Below are positions 41,624 through 49,684 of a DNA stretch of 64,000 nt, piece after piece (the stretch's first letter is position 1; each line of letters starts with the position of its first letter). Below the pieces are notes generated by a model, which saw nothing but the letters and a program-made list of their open reading frames with translations, had not been told where the DNA came from and searched no databases. The stretch is from positions 78,281 to 142,280 of the forward strand of contig JAUNGC010000006.1 in NCBI GenBank assembly GCA_030524745.1, written 5' to 3'. The position numbers were made by a program, and so were the translations under genes. This DNA is from Eubacteriales bacterium. Its GTDB lineage: Bacteria; Bacillota; Clostridia; Lachnospirales; Lachnospiraceae.

Positions 41624-42448
41624 ATGGAAGAAAGCATGAACTACTACAGCGTTTTTGAGATCGATCCCCATACCTGGCGGATCGAGGATTGCTTTCGGAG
41701 TTATATGTATTTGTTGGAAGGAACAGAACGGGCGGTTCTGCTGGATACGGGCATCGGCCTGCCGGGACTGAAAGCCTGCGTTGGGGAACTCACCAAAAAG
41801 CCGGTGATTGTGATGAATTCCCACGGACATCTGGACCATGTGGGCGGAAACTGTCAGTTTGAGACCTGTCATATGATGGAAGCGGATCGAGAGGTGTTAA
41901 GGGAACATACGCAAAGAGCGTTCCGGAAAAAAATGATGACGGGTTTTTCGGAGGAGTTTGGATTTGCGCTGGAGGAATCCGAACTGGATGAGATGGCGAA
42001 GGCGGGATGGGAGGTCCCTTTCAGACCGCTTGCGGACGGGCAGATTTTTGAACTGGGCGGACGTTCGCTGGAGGTGATCGCAACGCCGGGGCATACGAAA
42101 GGAAGCGTCTGCCTGCTGGACCGGGAGCAAAGGAATCTGTTTTCGGCGGATACCGTATGCGATCAGGGCGTGTTGCTTTTCTTCCCGCATTCCGCATCGG
42201 TGGAGGAGTATCTTGGCAGCATAAAAGCGCTGAAACGGCGCGGCGAAGAATATGACAGAATCTGGCCCGGTCACCATGCATGCCCGCTGGAGCAGGGCTT
42301 TCTGAAGGCTTACGAAGACTGCGCGGTAAAAATTCTGGAAAGTCCCGGCCAGGGAGAACTCATATGCTCGAATCTGGGAGACGGGCGGATACAGCGGCTG
42401 GGGAGAATTTCCATCACCTACCGGACGGACCGGCTTTTTGCGGTTTAA
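41624..42448 (+). CDS. MBL-fold metallo-hydrolase
   Basis: This 274-residue cytoplasmic enzyme has the metallo-beta-lactamase fold. The zinc motif is NSHGHLDHVGGN (HxHxDH). A later His ligand sits in ATPGHTKGSVCLLD, an Asp bridge in LFSADTVCD and a final His in IWPGHHACPL. The fold covers glyoxalase II, lactonase and phosphodiesterase activities, so the substrate is open; a sugar lactone or ester is one guess from context. ATG 41624 directly abuts GGAGGAGG, so ATG 41636 (MNYYSVF) may be the real start. Confidence 0.85.
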   Translation: MEESMNYYSVFEIDPHTWRIEDCFRSYMYLLEGTERAVLLDTGIGLPGLKACVGELTKKPVIVMNSHGHLDHVGGNCQFETCHMMEADREVLREHTQRAFRKKMMTGFSEEFGFALEESELDEMAKAGWEVPFRPLADGQIFELGGRSLEVIATPGHTKGSVCLLDREQRNLFSADTVCDQGVLLFFPHSASVEEYLGSIKALKRRGEEYDRIWPGHHACPLEQGFLKAYEDCAVKILESPGQGELICSNLGDGRIQRLGRISITYRTDRLFAV

Positions 42449-42481
42449 CCGGATGGAAGGATTATAGCGGGGAGAGAGAAA

Positions 42482-44794
42482 ATGGAAAATCATTTTTGCT
42501 ATCGTTTGAAGAAAATCGATACAACGCAGCAACAACTGCTTTGGGGGGAAACTGTTTTTCACAATGCGAACGGATATATCGGCGTGCGGGGAAATTTTGA
42601 GGAGGGCTATCCGCATTCCCTCACCAGCATCCGGGGACAGTATATCAACGCTTTTTATGACATTACGGACATGAAGCAGGCGGAGGCCCTTTGCGGTCTG
42701 ATAGAAGAAAAGCAGACGATGCTCAACGTTGCGGATACCCAGAGCGTGCGGATCGAGTTGGGAGAGGAATCTTTTTCGCTGTTCGAGGGAACCGTAAAGG
42801 CGGCAAAACGGTGGGTGGATATGAAGGCGGGCGTGACCGGACGCAGGGTGGATTGGATTTCGCCGAAGGGCCGGGAATTCACCTTCACCTTCCGGAGAAT
42901 GACTTCCTTTGTCAGACTGCCTCTGTTTTTACAGGAAATAACGGTCGCTTCTCATAATTATGAGGGACCGGTTCGTTTCCTTTCCGGTCATAAAGGGGAA
43001 GTGAGAAATTTCTGCGATCCTTCTGATCCCCGTGTGGCAGGGGAAAGCCCCCAATACCTGTTTGCAAAGGACAAAAAGCAGACGGGAGAAAGGACCTTTA
43101 TCGAGGCCAAAACCTCCCGCTCCGGCCTGCGTGTGGTGAGCGGCGTGGGGCACAGAATACCGGAAGGGTATCACACGCAAATCAGGTGGCAGGAGCGGGA
43201 AGCCCAGCATGTGATAACAGGCCGGATTTCCCCCGGGGAAGAGGCGTGTCTGTACAAATATAGTTGGTTTTCTGATTCGGTCCGGACGCCTGCGCCCGAA
43301 GAGGCGGCGGAGGAGGGCCTCAGATGTGTGATGGAAGTCCCGGTAAAAAAGCTGTATGAGGAGCAGGAGCAGTACCTTTCCGGTTTCTGGGAGGACGGAC
43401 TTCTGGAGATGGAAGGGGACGATGACCTGAATCTGGCGGTGCATTACAATATGTACGCGCTGCTTTCGTCCGCCGGAAGAGACTGCTATGGCAATATGGC
43501 GGCAAAGGGGCTGAGCGGGGAAGGTTATGAGGGACATTTTTTCTGGGATACGGAGATGTATGCCCTGCCCTGCTTTTTGATGATTCAGCCCCAGATTGCC
43601 CGAACGCTGCTTTCTTTTCGCTATGAAACGCTGGAAAAGGCCAGAGAAAATGCGAAAAAGCTGGGACATCAGAAAGGCGCGCTCTACCCCTGGCGGACGA
43701 TCAACGGGGAGGAATGCTCCGGATATTTTCCTTCCGGAACGGCGGCCTATCATATCAGCGGAGACGTTGCCTATGCGGTGGCGGCGTATTATCTGGCCAC
43801 CGGAGACAGGGAATTTCTGAATGAAAAAGGAGCGGAAATGCTGATGGAAACCGCCCGCCTGTGGCTGGACACGGGCAATTTTGCCGGAGGAAAGTTTCAG
43901 ATACAGGACGTGACGGGACCCGATGAATATACCTGCATGGTGAACAACAATTATTATACGAATGCGCTGGCAAAATATAATCTGGAATGGGCGGTCAAAT
44001 GCGCTGCGCTTTTGCAGGAAGCGGGCAGATGGGACGCTTTGTGTGAAAAGATATGCCTGACCCGGGAGGAAGTGGAGCGGTTTGGGCGGGCGGCGGCATG
44101 TATGTATCTGCCATATGACGAAGCGCTGGATATCAATCCTCAGGACGATTCCTTTTTACAGAAGAAAAAGTGGGATTTTGCCAATACGCCGAAGGAAAAC
44201 TATCCGCTTCTGCTGCATTATCATCCGCTTGCCCTTTACCGCAGGCAGGTATGCAAACAGGCGGACACGGTGCTGGCGCATTTCATTCTGGAAGATTATC
44301 AGAAGCTTTCCACGATCCGAAATTCCTTTTTGTATTACGAAGGCGTGACCACCCACGATTCTTCCCTGTCCACCTGTGTGTTTTGCATCATGGCGGCCAA
44401 GCTGGGCATGGTGGAAAAGGCGGCGGAGTATTTTGGAGAATCCGCGAAGCTGGATCTGTTTAATACCCATAAAAATACGAAGGACGGCATTCATACGGCG
44501 AATATGGCGGGCAATTATATGGCGATTACCTATGGATTTGGAGGGCTGCGCATCAAAGAAAGCGGTCTGTATCTGTCGCCCTGTATTCCGGCGAAATGGA
44601 AAAGCTACCGGTTCCGCTTTTTCTGGCAGAAGACTCAGATAGAAGTGACGGTGGATCAGAAAGAATGCAGCGTGCGCAGGCTCAAAGGCGGTCCGGCGAC
44701 GGTTCATCTTTACGGCGAAGAGGTACTTTTGATGGACTGCGTGCGAACCCGGGTGAAAAAAGAAGGGGATGGGAATCAAGATCATGAAATATGA
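42482..44794 (+). CDS. Glycoside hydrolase family 65 disaccharide phosphorylase
   Basis: This 770-residue cytoplasmic enzyme uses phosphate to split an alpha-glucoside with inversion, giving beta-glucose 1-phosphate plus a sugar. An N-terminal beta-sandwich (about 1-280) is followed by an (alpha/alpha)6 barrel. GHFFWDTEMYALP and the general-acid motif VTGPDEYTCMVNNNYYTN with Glu482 are classic GH65. YPWRTINGEECSGYFPSG is the substrate/phosphate loop and the C-terminus is a small beta-domain. Family members act on maltose, trehalose, kojibiose, nigerose and related sugars; the linkage cannot be read. The next gene, beta-phosphoglucomutase, converts the product to glucose 6-phosphate. Confidence 0.93.
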   Translation: MENHFCYRLKKIDTTQQQLLWGETVFHNANGYIGVRGNFEEGYPHSLTSIRGQYINAFYDITDMKQAEALCGLIEEKQTMLNVADTQSVRIELGEESFSLFEGTVKAAKRWVDMKAGVTGRRVDWISPKGREFTFTFRRMTSFVRLPLFLQEITVASHNYEGPVRFLSGHKGEVRNFCDPSDPRVAGESPQYLFAKDKKQTGERTFIEAKTSRSGLRVVSGVGHRIPEGYHTQIRWQEREAQHVITGRISPGEEACLYKYSWFSDSVRTPAPEEAAEEGLRCVMEVPVKKLYEEQEQYLSGFWEDGLLEMEGDDDLNLAVHYNMYALLSSAGRDCYGNMAAKGLSGEGYEGHFFWDTEMYALPCFLMIQPQIARTLLSFRYETLEKARENAKKLGHQKGALYPWRTINGEECSGYFPSGTAAYHISGDVAYAVAAYYLATGDREFLNEKGAEMLMETARLWLDTGNFAGGKFQIQDVTGPDEYTCMVNNNYYTNALAKYNLEWAVKCAALLQEAGRWDALCEKICLTREEVERFGRAAACMYLPYDEALDINPQDDSFLQKKKWDFANTPKENYPLLLHYHPLALYRRQVCKQADTVLAHFILEDYQKLSTIRNSFLYYEGVTTHDSSLSTCVFCIMAAKLGMVEKAAEYFGESAKLDLFNTHKNTKDGIHTANMAGNYMAITYGFGGLRIKESGLYLSPCIPAKWKSYRFRFFWQKTQIEVTVDQKECSVRRLKGGPATVHLYGEEVLLMDCVRTRVKKEGDGNQDHEI

Positions 44795-45416
44795 AGGCGT
44801 AATTTTTGATCTGGACGGCGTTCTTTGCCATACAGATGCGTTCCATTATCAGGCATGGAAACAGGCCGCGGAGGAAGCAGGAATTTATTTTGATGAAAAA
44901 ATCAACGACAGACTGCGCGGCGTGAGCAGAATGGAATGCATGGAGATTATTCTGGAGAAAGATCCTGAACGGATGACGGAGAAGCAAAAGCGGGATTTTG
45001 CGGACAGAAAAAACGGAATTTACAGAAAACTGCTGAAAAATATGGGGCCGGAGGATGTGAGCGAAGACGTGAGTTTTACGTTGATGTATTTAAAAAGCGC
45101 GGGCATAAAGCTGGCGGTGGGCTCTTCCAGCAAAAATGCCGGATATATTCTGGAGCGGCTTGGACTGGATGATCTTTTCGATCAGGTTACGGACGGGAAC
45201 GATATTCGGAATTCCAAACCGGATCCGGAGGTGTTTTTGAAAGCGGCGGAGGGACTGGGACTTTTGCCGAAGCAATGTCTGGTAGTAGAGGACGCCAGGG
45301 CGGGCGTCGACGCGGCGGCTGCGGGAGGCTTTGAATGCGCGGGAATCGGCGATGCGGCGGCATATAGGAAAACCACCTGGTCTTTGAAGCGGGTTTCGGA
45401 TATCTTAATGTTATGA
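44784..45416 (+). CDS. pgmB: Beta-phosphoglucomutase (HAD family)
   Basis: It converts beta-glucose 1-phosphate to glucose 6-phosphate through an aspartyl phosphate, in the cytoplasm. The HAD motif 1 VIFDLDGVLCHTDAFHYQAW has the two catalytic aspartates. GSSSKNAGYILERLG is motif 2, Lys of NSKPDPEVFLKAA is motif 3, and VVEDARAGVDAAAAGGF is motif 4, all as in PgmB. It overlaps the GH65 gene, which makes its substrate. The start at 44784 gives the usual MKYEGVIFDLDG; ATG 44769 would add five residues. A terminator follows. Confidence 0.93.
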   Translation: MKYEGVIFDLDGVLCHTDAFHYQAWKQAAEEAGIYFDEKINDRLRGVSRMECMEIILEKDPERMTEKQKRDFADRKNGIYRKLLKNMGPEDVSEDVSFTLMYLKSAGIKLAVGSSSKNAGYILERLGLDDLFDQVTDGNDIRNSKPDPEVFLKAAEGLGLLPKQCLVVEDARAGVDAAAAGGFECAGIGDAAAYRKTTWSLKRVSDILML

Positions 45417-45422
45417 GAAAAC

Positions 45423-45459
45423 GGGCGGCAGGCTATGAATACCTGTACGCCCTTTTTTT
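45423..45459 (+). terminator. Terminator of the sugar-use operon
   Basis: GGGCG pairs with CGCCC, with inner AGG/CCT, followed by seven T residues, just after pgmB. Confidence 0.82.
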
Positions 45460-45507
45460 GCGGATGCCCATATCCCCATCCGGCAGCGAATGAAGTATTT
45501 CAAAAAC

Positions 45508-45536
45508 TTGACAGAGTATTACAGATTTGATATGAT
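45508..45536 (+). promoter_or_regulatory. Promoter of the second SleB-type hydrolase
   Basis: TTGACA (45508-45513) and TATGAT (45531-45536) are 17 bp apart. The same -35 and -10 hexamers drive the paralogous hydrolase at 32287. Confidence 0.85.
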
Positions 45537-45600
45537 GACGCTGACGGCTTAATAAATTCGTAATAAATGTTTGGAAAATTAGAAGTTTTTGGGGGTTATG

Positions 45601-46791
45601 ATGAAAAAAGAACGAAAAATCCGGCTGTTTTACGGGAGTCTGGCGATTTTTGTTCTGATGTTAAACGCGATGCCGGTATTGGCGCAGGAAAACGGGCGCA
45701 GGCAGGAATCCTGGCATGAGGGCGCCGGAATTGCGGCTTTGATTGACCGTCCTGAATCCGAAGAGGAGACGGACGGAGAAGGACAGGAGGCCGCAGCGGC
45801 GCGGGAATCAGAGAAGACGCCGGACGAAGCGGGAGCGGAAGGAAAACAAAACGCTGCAAAAGATGAGAAAGACGCGGAGCCGGAGACCGAAGAACTGGTC
45901 ATGGCGCATGTGAATAATGTGCTGAATGTCCGCCGGGAGCCTGACAGCGAGGCGGAACTTGCAGGATATCTGTATGCGGACTGCGGCGGGACGGTTCTGG
46001 AACAAAAGGACGGCTGGACAAAGCTGGAATCAGGTGAACTGGTTGGTTGGGCGAAGGATGATTATCTTCTTTTCGGAGAAGAGGCAAAAGAGGCGGCGGA
46101 GAATGCGGGACGCACCGTGGCGACCACCACCACCGGCGCGCTGCGCATCCGAAAAGCGCCCTCCGCGGATGCGGGGGTGTATGATCTTTTGGAGGAAGGC
46201 GCGGAGTATGAGGTGGTAAATGAAGCGCAGCTTGCGTTCAGTGACGATATTACCATATCTTCCGACTGGGTGGCGGTGGATTACGAGGGGAAAACCGGAT
46301 TTGTGTCCGCGGAATACGTAAAGATCGAGTTTCTGGTGGATTACGGCGAAACGGTGGAACAGGTTCAGGCCAGACAGGAAGAAGAAAAACGGCAGGAGGA
46401 AGCACTGAAGGCCGAGCAGCAGAAAAAGGAAGTTGAAAAAGCAAAAGCCCTCGCCGCTTCGGATGAAATGCTGCTGGCGGCCCTGATCCAATGCGAGGCG
46501 GGCAATCAGGTATATGAAGGCCAGGTGGCGGTAGGCGCGGTCGTTATGAACCGGGTAAAAAGCGGCGCCTATCCCAATACGATCAAGGACGTCATATTTG
46601 CTTCCGGGCAGTTTACGCCGGCGGGAAGCGGAAAACTGGGGAGTCTGATCTCCTCCGGAAATATCAAAGCTTCCTGTATACAGGCGGCCCGGGAGGCGAT
46701 CGCAGGAGTTTCCCCGATCGGAACGGCGACTCATTTCAGGCGTGCCGGAAGTACGGAGGGCATTGTTATCGGAAATCATGTATTCTGGTGA
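45601..46791 (+). CDS. Secreted cell-wall hydrolase with two SH3b domains and a SleB-type domain
   Basis: This 396-residue exported protein has signal peptide LFYGSLAIFVLMLNAMPVLAQ (cleavage likely after ALA-type residues near 30). An acidic low-complexity region follows (about 35-98), then SH3b domain 1 (about 100-160; VNNVLNVRREPDSEAEL), SH3b domain 2 (about 165-250; TTGALRIRKAPSADAG), a Gln/Glu/Lys-rich coiled coil (about 255-285), and a C-terminal hydrolase-2 domain (about 290-396; LLAALIQCEAGNQVYEGQVA with the catalytic Glu, VVMNRVKSGAYPNT). It is a longer paralogue of the protein at 32287. GGGGG five bases before ATG 45601 supports that start; ATG 45598 is possible. The second SH3b may widen wall binding. 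Confidence 0.88.
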   Translation: MKKERKIRLFYGSLAIFVLMLNAMPVLAQENGRRQESWHEGAGIAALIDRPESEEETDGEGQEAAAARESEKTPDEAGAEGKQNAAKDEKDAEPETEELVMAHVNNVLNVRREPDSEAELAGYLYADCGGTVLEQKDGWTKLESGELVGWAKDDYLLFGEEAKEAAENAGRTVATTTTGALRIRKAPSADAGVYDLLEEGAEYEVVNEAQLAFSDDITISSDWVAVDYEGKTGFVSAEYVKIEFLVDYGETVEQVQARQEEEKRQEEALKAEQQKKEVEKAKALAASDEMLLAALIQCEAGNQVYEGQVAVGAVVMNRVKSGAYPNTIKDVIFASGQFTPAGSGKLGSLISSGNIKASCIQAAREAIAGVSPIGTATHFRRAGSTEGIVIGNHVFW

Positions 46792-46836
46792 AATTCAGAC
46801 AGGTCTGCGCATTTACTGCGCAGACCTGTCTGAATT
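46792..46836. terminator. Perfect 20-bp hairpin after the second hydrolase
   Basis: AATTCAGACAGGTCTGCGCA pairs perfectly with its complement around loop TTTAC. The stem begins at the stop codon. There is no T run, so it may block RNA decay or act as a bidirectional structure rather than a classic terminator. Confidence 0.7.
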
Positions 46837-46879
46837 GCTTGTGAGGATATTATTGTTAATGGGGATATTTTAGAAAAAC

Positions 46880-46908
46880 TTGAATATCTATTTGAAGTAT
46901 AGTATGAT
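46880..46908 (+). promoter_or_regulatory. Promoter of the nfeD-like gene
   Basis: TTGAAT (46880-46885) and TATGAT (46903-46908) are 17 bp apart, about 32 bp before the start codon, with AAAGGAGG between. Confidence 0.75.
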
Positions 46909-46940
46909 GAAAGCAGGTTTTCAGAAAGGAGGCACCTCAT

Positions 46941-47381
46941 ATGATAGAAGTGGTAATTGTCTGGACGGTACTGCTGATTGTGCTTGTTGCGATAGAGATT
47001 GCGACGATGGGACTGACAACGATCTGGTTTGCGGCGGGAGCGCTGGCCGCGACGATTGCAGCCGCGTGCAATGCGCCGTTATTCGTTCAGATCGCGCTGT
47101 TTCTGATCGTATCGGTATTGATGCTCGTTTTCACGAGACCTGTCGCCATGAAGTATTTTAACAGAGACCGCACGAAGACGAATGTGGAAAGTCTGGTGGG
47201 ACAAAAGGGCATCGTGACCGGTGAAATTGATAATCTGAAAGGATGCGGTCAGGTTACGCTCAATGGAATGGAGTGGAGCGCCCGTTCCCGGACAGCGGAT
47301 CGTGTCATTCCGGAAGGAAGCGTGGTCGTTGTCAAAGAGATTCATGGAGTAAAGCTCATTGTAGCTGTGGAGGAAGCATAG
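46941..47381 (+). CDS. NfeD-family membrane protein
   Basis: This 146-residue membrane protein has two or three N-terminal helices (about 1-70; EVVIVWTVLLIVLVAIEIA, ALFLIVSVLMLVF) and a C-terminal OB-fold domain (about 80-145; LVGQKGIVTGEIDNLKGCGQ, VVVKEIHGVKLIVAVEE). NfeD proteins partner SPFH/stomatin-like proteins in membrane microdomains, and the gene directly downstream is such a protein. AAAGGAGG lies upstream of the ATG. It is the short form of the family, without the ClpP-like protease domain. Confidence 0.88.
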   Translation: MIEVVIVWTVLLIVLVAIEIATMGLTTIWFAAGALAATIAAACNAPLFVQIALFLIVSVLMLVFTRPVAMKYFNRDRTKTNVESLVGQKGIVTGEIDNLKGCGQVTLNGMEWSARSRTADRVIPEGSVVVVKEIHGVKLIVAVEEA

Positions 47382-47485
47382 GGACCGCGTATCGCAGTTT
47401 CCCCGTGCGGCGGCGAAGAAAATTCCGTCAGGGTTCTTCGGCCGGATGAAGGATGCGGCAAAGGGCCGCAGGAAATGAGGTTAAG

Positions 47486-48412
47486 ATGATAACTGGTATT
47501 GTTTTGCTTTTAATTTTACTTCTGATAATATTGATCGTGGCGTCCTGCATTAAGATCGTTCCGCAGGCGCAGGCATATGTGGTGGAACGTCTGGGCGCTT
47601 ATCAGGATACGTGGGGCGTGGGCCTGCATTTTAAAGTGCCGATCATCGATAAGGTGGCGAAGCGCGTTTTGTTAAAGGAACAGGTTGCGGATTTCCCGCC
47701 TCAGCCGGTTATCACGAAGGATAACGTTACGATGCGCATCGATACGGTAGTATTTTTCCAGATCACGGATCCCAAGCTGTTTACCTACGGCGTGGAGAAC
47801 CCGATCATGGCGATTGAAAATCTGACGGCGACAACGCTGCGTAATATCATCGGCGATCTGGAACTGGATCAGACGCTGACCTCCAGAGAAACCATCAACG
47901 CGAAGATGCGCGCTTCCCTGGATATCGCAACGGATCCCTGGGGTATCAAGGTCAACCGCGTGGAGTTAAAGAACATCATTCCTCCGGCAGCGATTCAGGA
48001 CGCCATGGAGAAACAGATGAAGGCGGAGCGCGAAAGACGTGAAGCGATTCTGCGTGCGGAGGGCGAGAAGAAGTCTACGATTCTGGTGGCGGAAGGTAAG
48101 AAAGAATCCGCAATTCTGGAAGCGGAAGCGGAGAAGCAGTCTGCAATTCTGCGTGCGGAAGCGCAGAAGGAGAAGATGATCCGCGAAGCGGAAGGTGAAG
48201 CGGAAGCGATCCTGAAGGTGCAGCAGGCGACGGCGGACGGTCTGCGCTATATCAAAGAAGCGGGCGCGGATGATTCCGTATTGAAGTTAAAGAGCCTGGA
48301 AGCGCTGGAAAAAGTAGCGGACGGCAAATCCACCAAGATCATTATTCCGTCTGAGATTCAGAGCATGGCAGGCGTGCTGGCGAGCGCCAAAGAACTGCTG
48401 ACAGACAAATAA
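47486..48412 (+). CDS. SPFH/Band 7 (stomatin-like) protein
   Basis: This 308-residue membrane-scaffold protein has one N-terminal helix (ITGIVLLLILLLIILIVAS), then an SPFH domain (about 25-190; AYVVERLGAYQDTWGVGLHF, RIDTVVFFQITDPKLFTYGV, INAKMRASLDIATDPWGIKV). A long helix of repeated Ala-Glu-Lys motifs follows (AILEAEAEKQSAILRAEA) and a conserved C-terminus (SLEALEKVADGKSTKIIIPS). It resembles QmcA/slipin proteins, which oligomerise into membrane cages with NfeD partners. ATG 47486 follows GAGG; an in-frame codon at 47453 would add a weak extension. Confidence 0.9.
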   Translation: MITGIVLLLILLLIILIVASCIKIVPQAQAYVVERLGAYQDTWGVGLHFKVPIIDKVAKRVLLKEQVADFPPQPVITKDNVTMRIDTVVFFQITDPKLFTYGVENPIMAIENLTATTLRNIIGDLELDQTLTSRETINAKMRASLDIATDPWGIKVNRVELKNIIPPAAIQDAMEKQMKAERERREAILRAEGEKKSTILVAEGKKESAILEAEAEKQSAILRAEAQKEKMIREAEGEAEAILKVQQATADGLRYIKEAGADDSVLKLKSLEALEKVADGKSTKIIIPSEIQSMAGVLASAKELLTDK

Positions 48413-48477
48413 GGCGGATAAAGGGCTGCCCTGTCACAAAACGCTCTGTATAAAAATAAAAACAATAAAAAAAATAC

Positions 48478-48506
48478 TTGCGAAACAGAATGTTTTGTAT
48501 TAAAGT
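48478..48506 (+). promoter_or_regulatory. Possible opp promoter
   Basis: TTGCGA (48478-48483) and TAAAGT (48501-48506) are 17 bp apart, just upstream of a row of hairpins that would form the opp leader. Confidence 0.5.
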
Positions 48507-48520
48507 ATTACCAGCAAAAA

Positions 48521-48698
48521 AGCAGAAGCAATGGCGCTTCTAATTTACGCGCCACGTTTCTGCTTTTTCTGCTGCCCGGACGAAACGCGGCCGCGCTTCG
48601 CCCGGGCAGCAGAAAAAGGCCGACGGTCTACGCCCGTCGGCGGATTCCTTTTTGAAGATTCCAAACCGCGCGCAGCGCATGGTTTGGAAAATAACGGC
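48521..48698 (+). promoter_or_regulatory. Hairpin-rich leader of the opp operon
   Basis: Four palindromic structures follow one another: 48521-48564 (AGCAGAA/TTTCTGCT with inner TGGCGC/GCGCCA, then TTTT), 48564-48617 (TTTTTCTGCTGCCCGG with its complement, almost fully palindromic over 54 bp), about 48619-48643 (GCCGACGG/CCGTCGGC) and about 48657-48690 (GATTCCAAACC with GGTTTGGAA). The first ends in a T run and shares bases with the second, so the two may compete. Confidence 0.6.
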
Positions 48699-48742
48699 CT
48701 TTCACAAGGCGGAAGAATTATGAATCGGAAGGATAAAATACA

Positions 48743-49666
48743 ATGGATATGTGTAAGTACATTGCGAAAAGATTACTGCTGGCGGCAGTTACCATCTGGG
48801 CAGTAGCGACAATCACTTTCTTTCTGATGAACATGGTGCCAGGCGGCCCGTTCCTTTCAGAGAAGGCGATCAGCCCGAAAGCGCAGGCCGCGCTGGAAGC
48901 GAAATACGGTCTGGATAAGCCGCTGATGGAGCAGTACAGGACTTATATCGTGGACGCGCTCCACGGTGATTTCGGAGACAGCTTAAAGCAGCGCGGCCGT
49001 ACCGTTATGGCGATCATTACGAGCAAATTCCCGGTATCCGCACGAATCGGCGGTCTGGCGGTTTTGGTTTCTTTGCTTTTGGGCATACCGCTGGGGTGTG
49101 TGGCCGCCCTGAACCGGGGAAAATGGATTGATAATGTGGTCAGCGTCTTTACAACCTGCGGCATCGCGGTGCCCAGCTTTGTAATCTGCACGATGCTGAT
49201 GTACTTTCTGGGCGTGAGACTGAAATGGCTGCCTACCTTTGGCCTGACGAACTGGAAAAATTATATCATGCCGGTCATTTCGCTGGCGTTGTATCCGACT
49301 TCTTATATCATGCGCCTGATGCGCTCTTCCATGCTGGATGTGTTGGGACAGGATTATATGCGTACGGCCAGGGCAAAAGGACTCGCCCAGTTCATGCGCA
49401 TCTTTAAGCACGCGCTTCGCAATGCGATCCTGCCGGTCGTCACTTATGTGGGACCGATGATGGCTTATACGCTGACAGGAAGCTTTGTTGTGGAAAAAAT
49501 TTTCACGATTCCGGGTCTGGGAAGCGAGTTCGTGGGATCCATTACCAACAGAGATTATACGGTTATTATGGGAACGACGATTTTTCTCGCAACGCTTTTG
49601 ATTTTGATGAATGTGCTGGTGGATATTGTTTATAAGATCGTGGATCCCCGCATTAAGCTGAAATAA
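48743..49666 (+). CDS. oppB: Oligopeptide ABC transporter permease OppB
   Basis: This 307-residue membrane protein has about six helices, with start MCKYIAKRLLLAAVTIWAVA typical of OppB/DppB. NMVPGGPFLSEKAISP is the conserved periplasmic-side loop of this subfamily, and RTARAKGLAQFMRIFKHALR is the EAA loop that contacts the ATPases. It forms the channel with OppC. It is the first gene of oppBCDFA and has AAGGA upstream of its ATG. Confidence 0.95.
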   Translation: MDMCKYIAKRLLLAAVTIWAVATITFFLMNMVPGGPFLSEKAISPKAQAALEAKYGLDKPLMEQYRTYIVDALHGDFGDSLKQRGRTVMAIITSKFPVSARIGGLAVLVSLLLGIPLGCVAALNRGKWIDNVVSVFTTCGIAVPSFVICTMLMYFLGVRLKWLPTFGLTNWKNYIMPVISLALYPTSYIMRLMRSSMLDVLGQDYMRTARAKGLAQFMRIFKHALRNAILPVVTYVGPMMAYTLTGSFVVEKIFTIPGLGSEFVGSITNRDYTVIMGTTIFLATLLILMNVLVDIVYKIVDPRIKLK

Positions 49667-49684
49667 TGGAAGGGAGAGCGTAAT

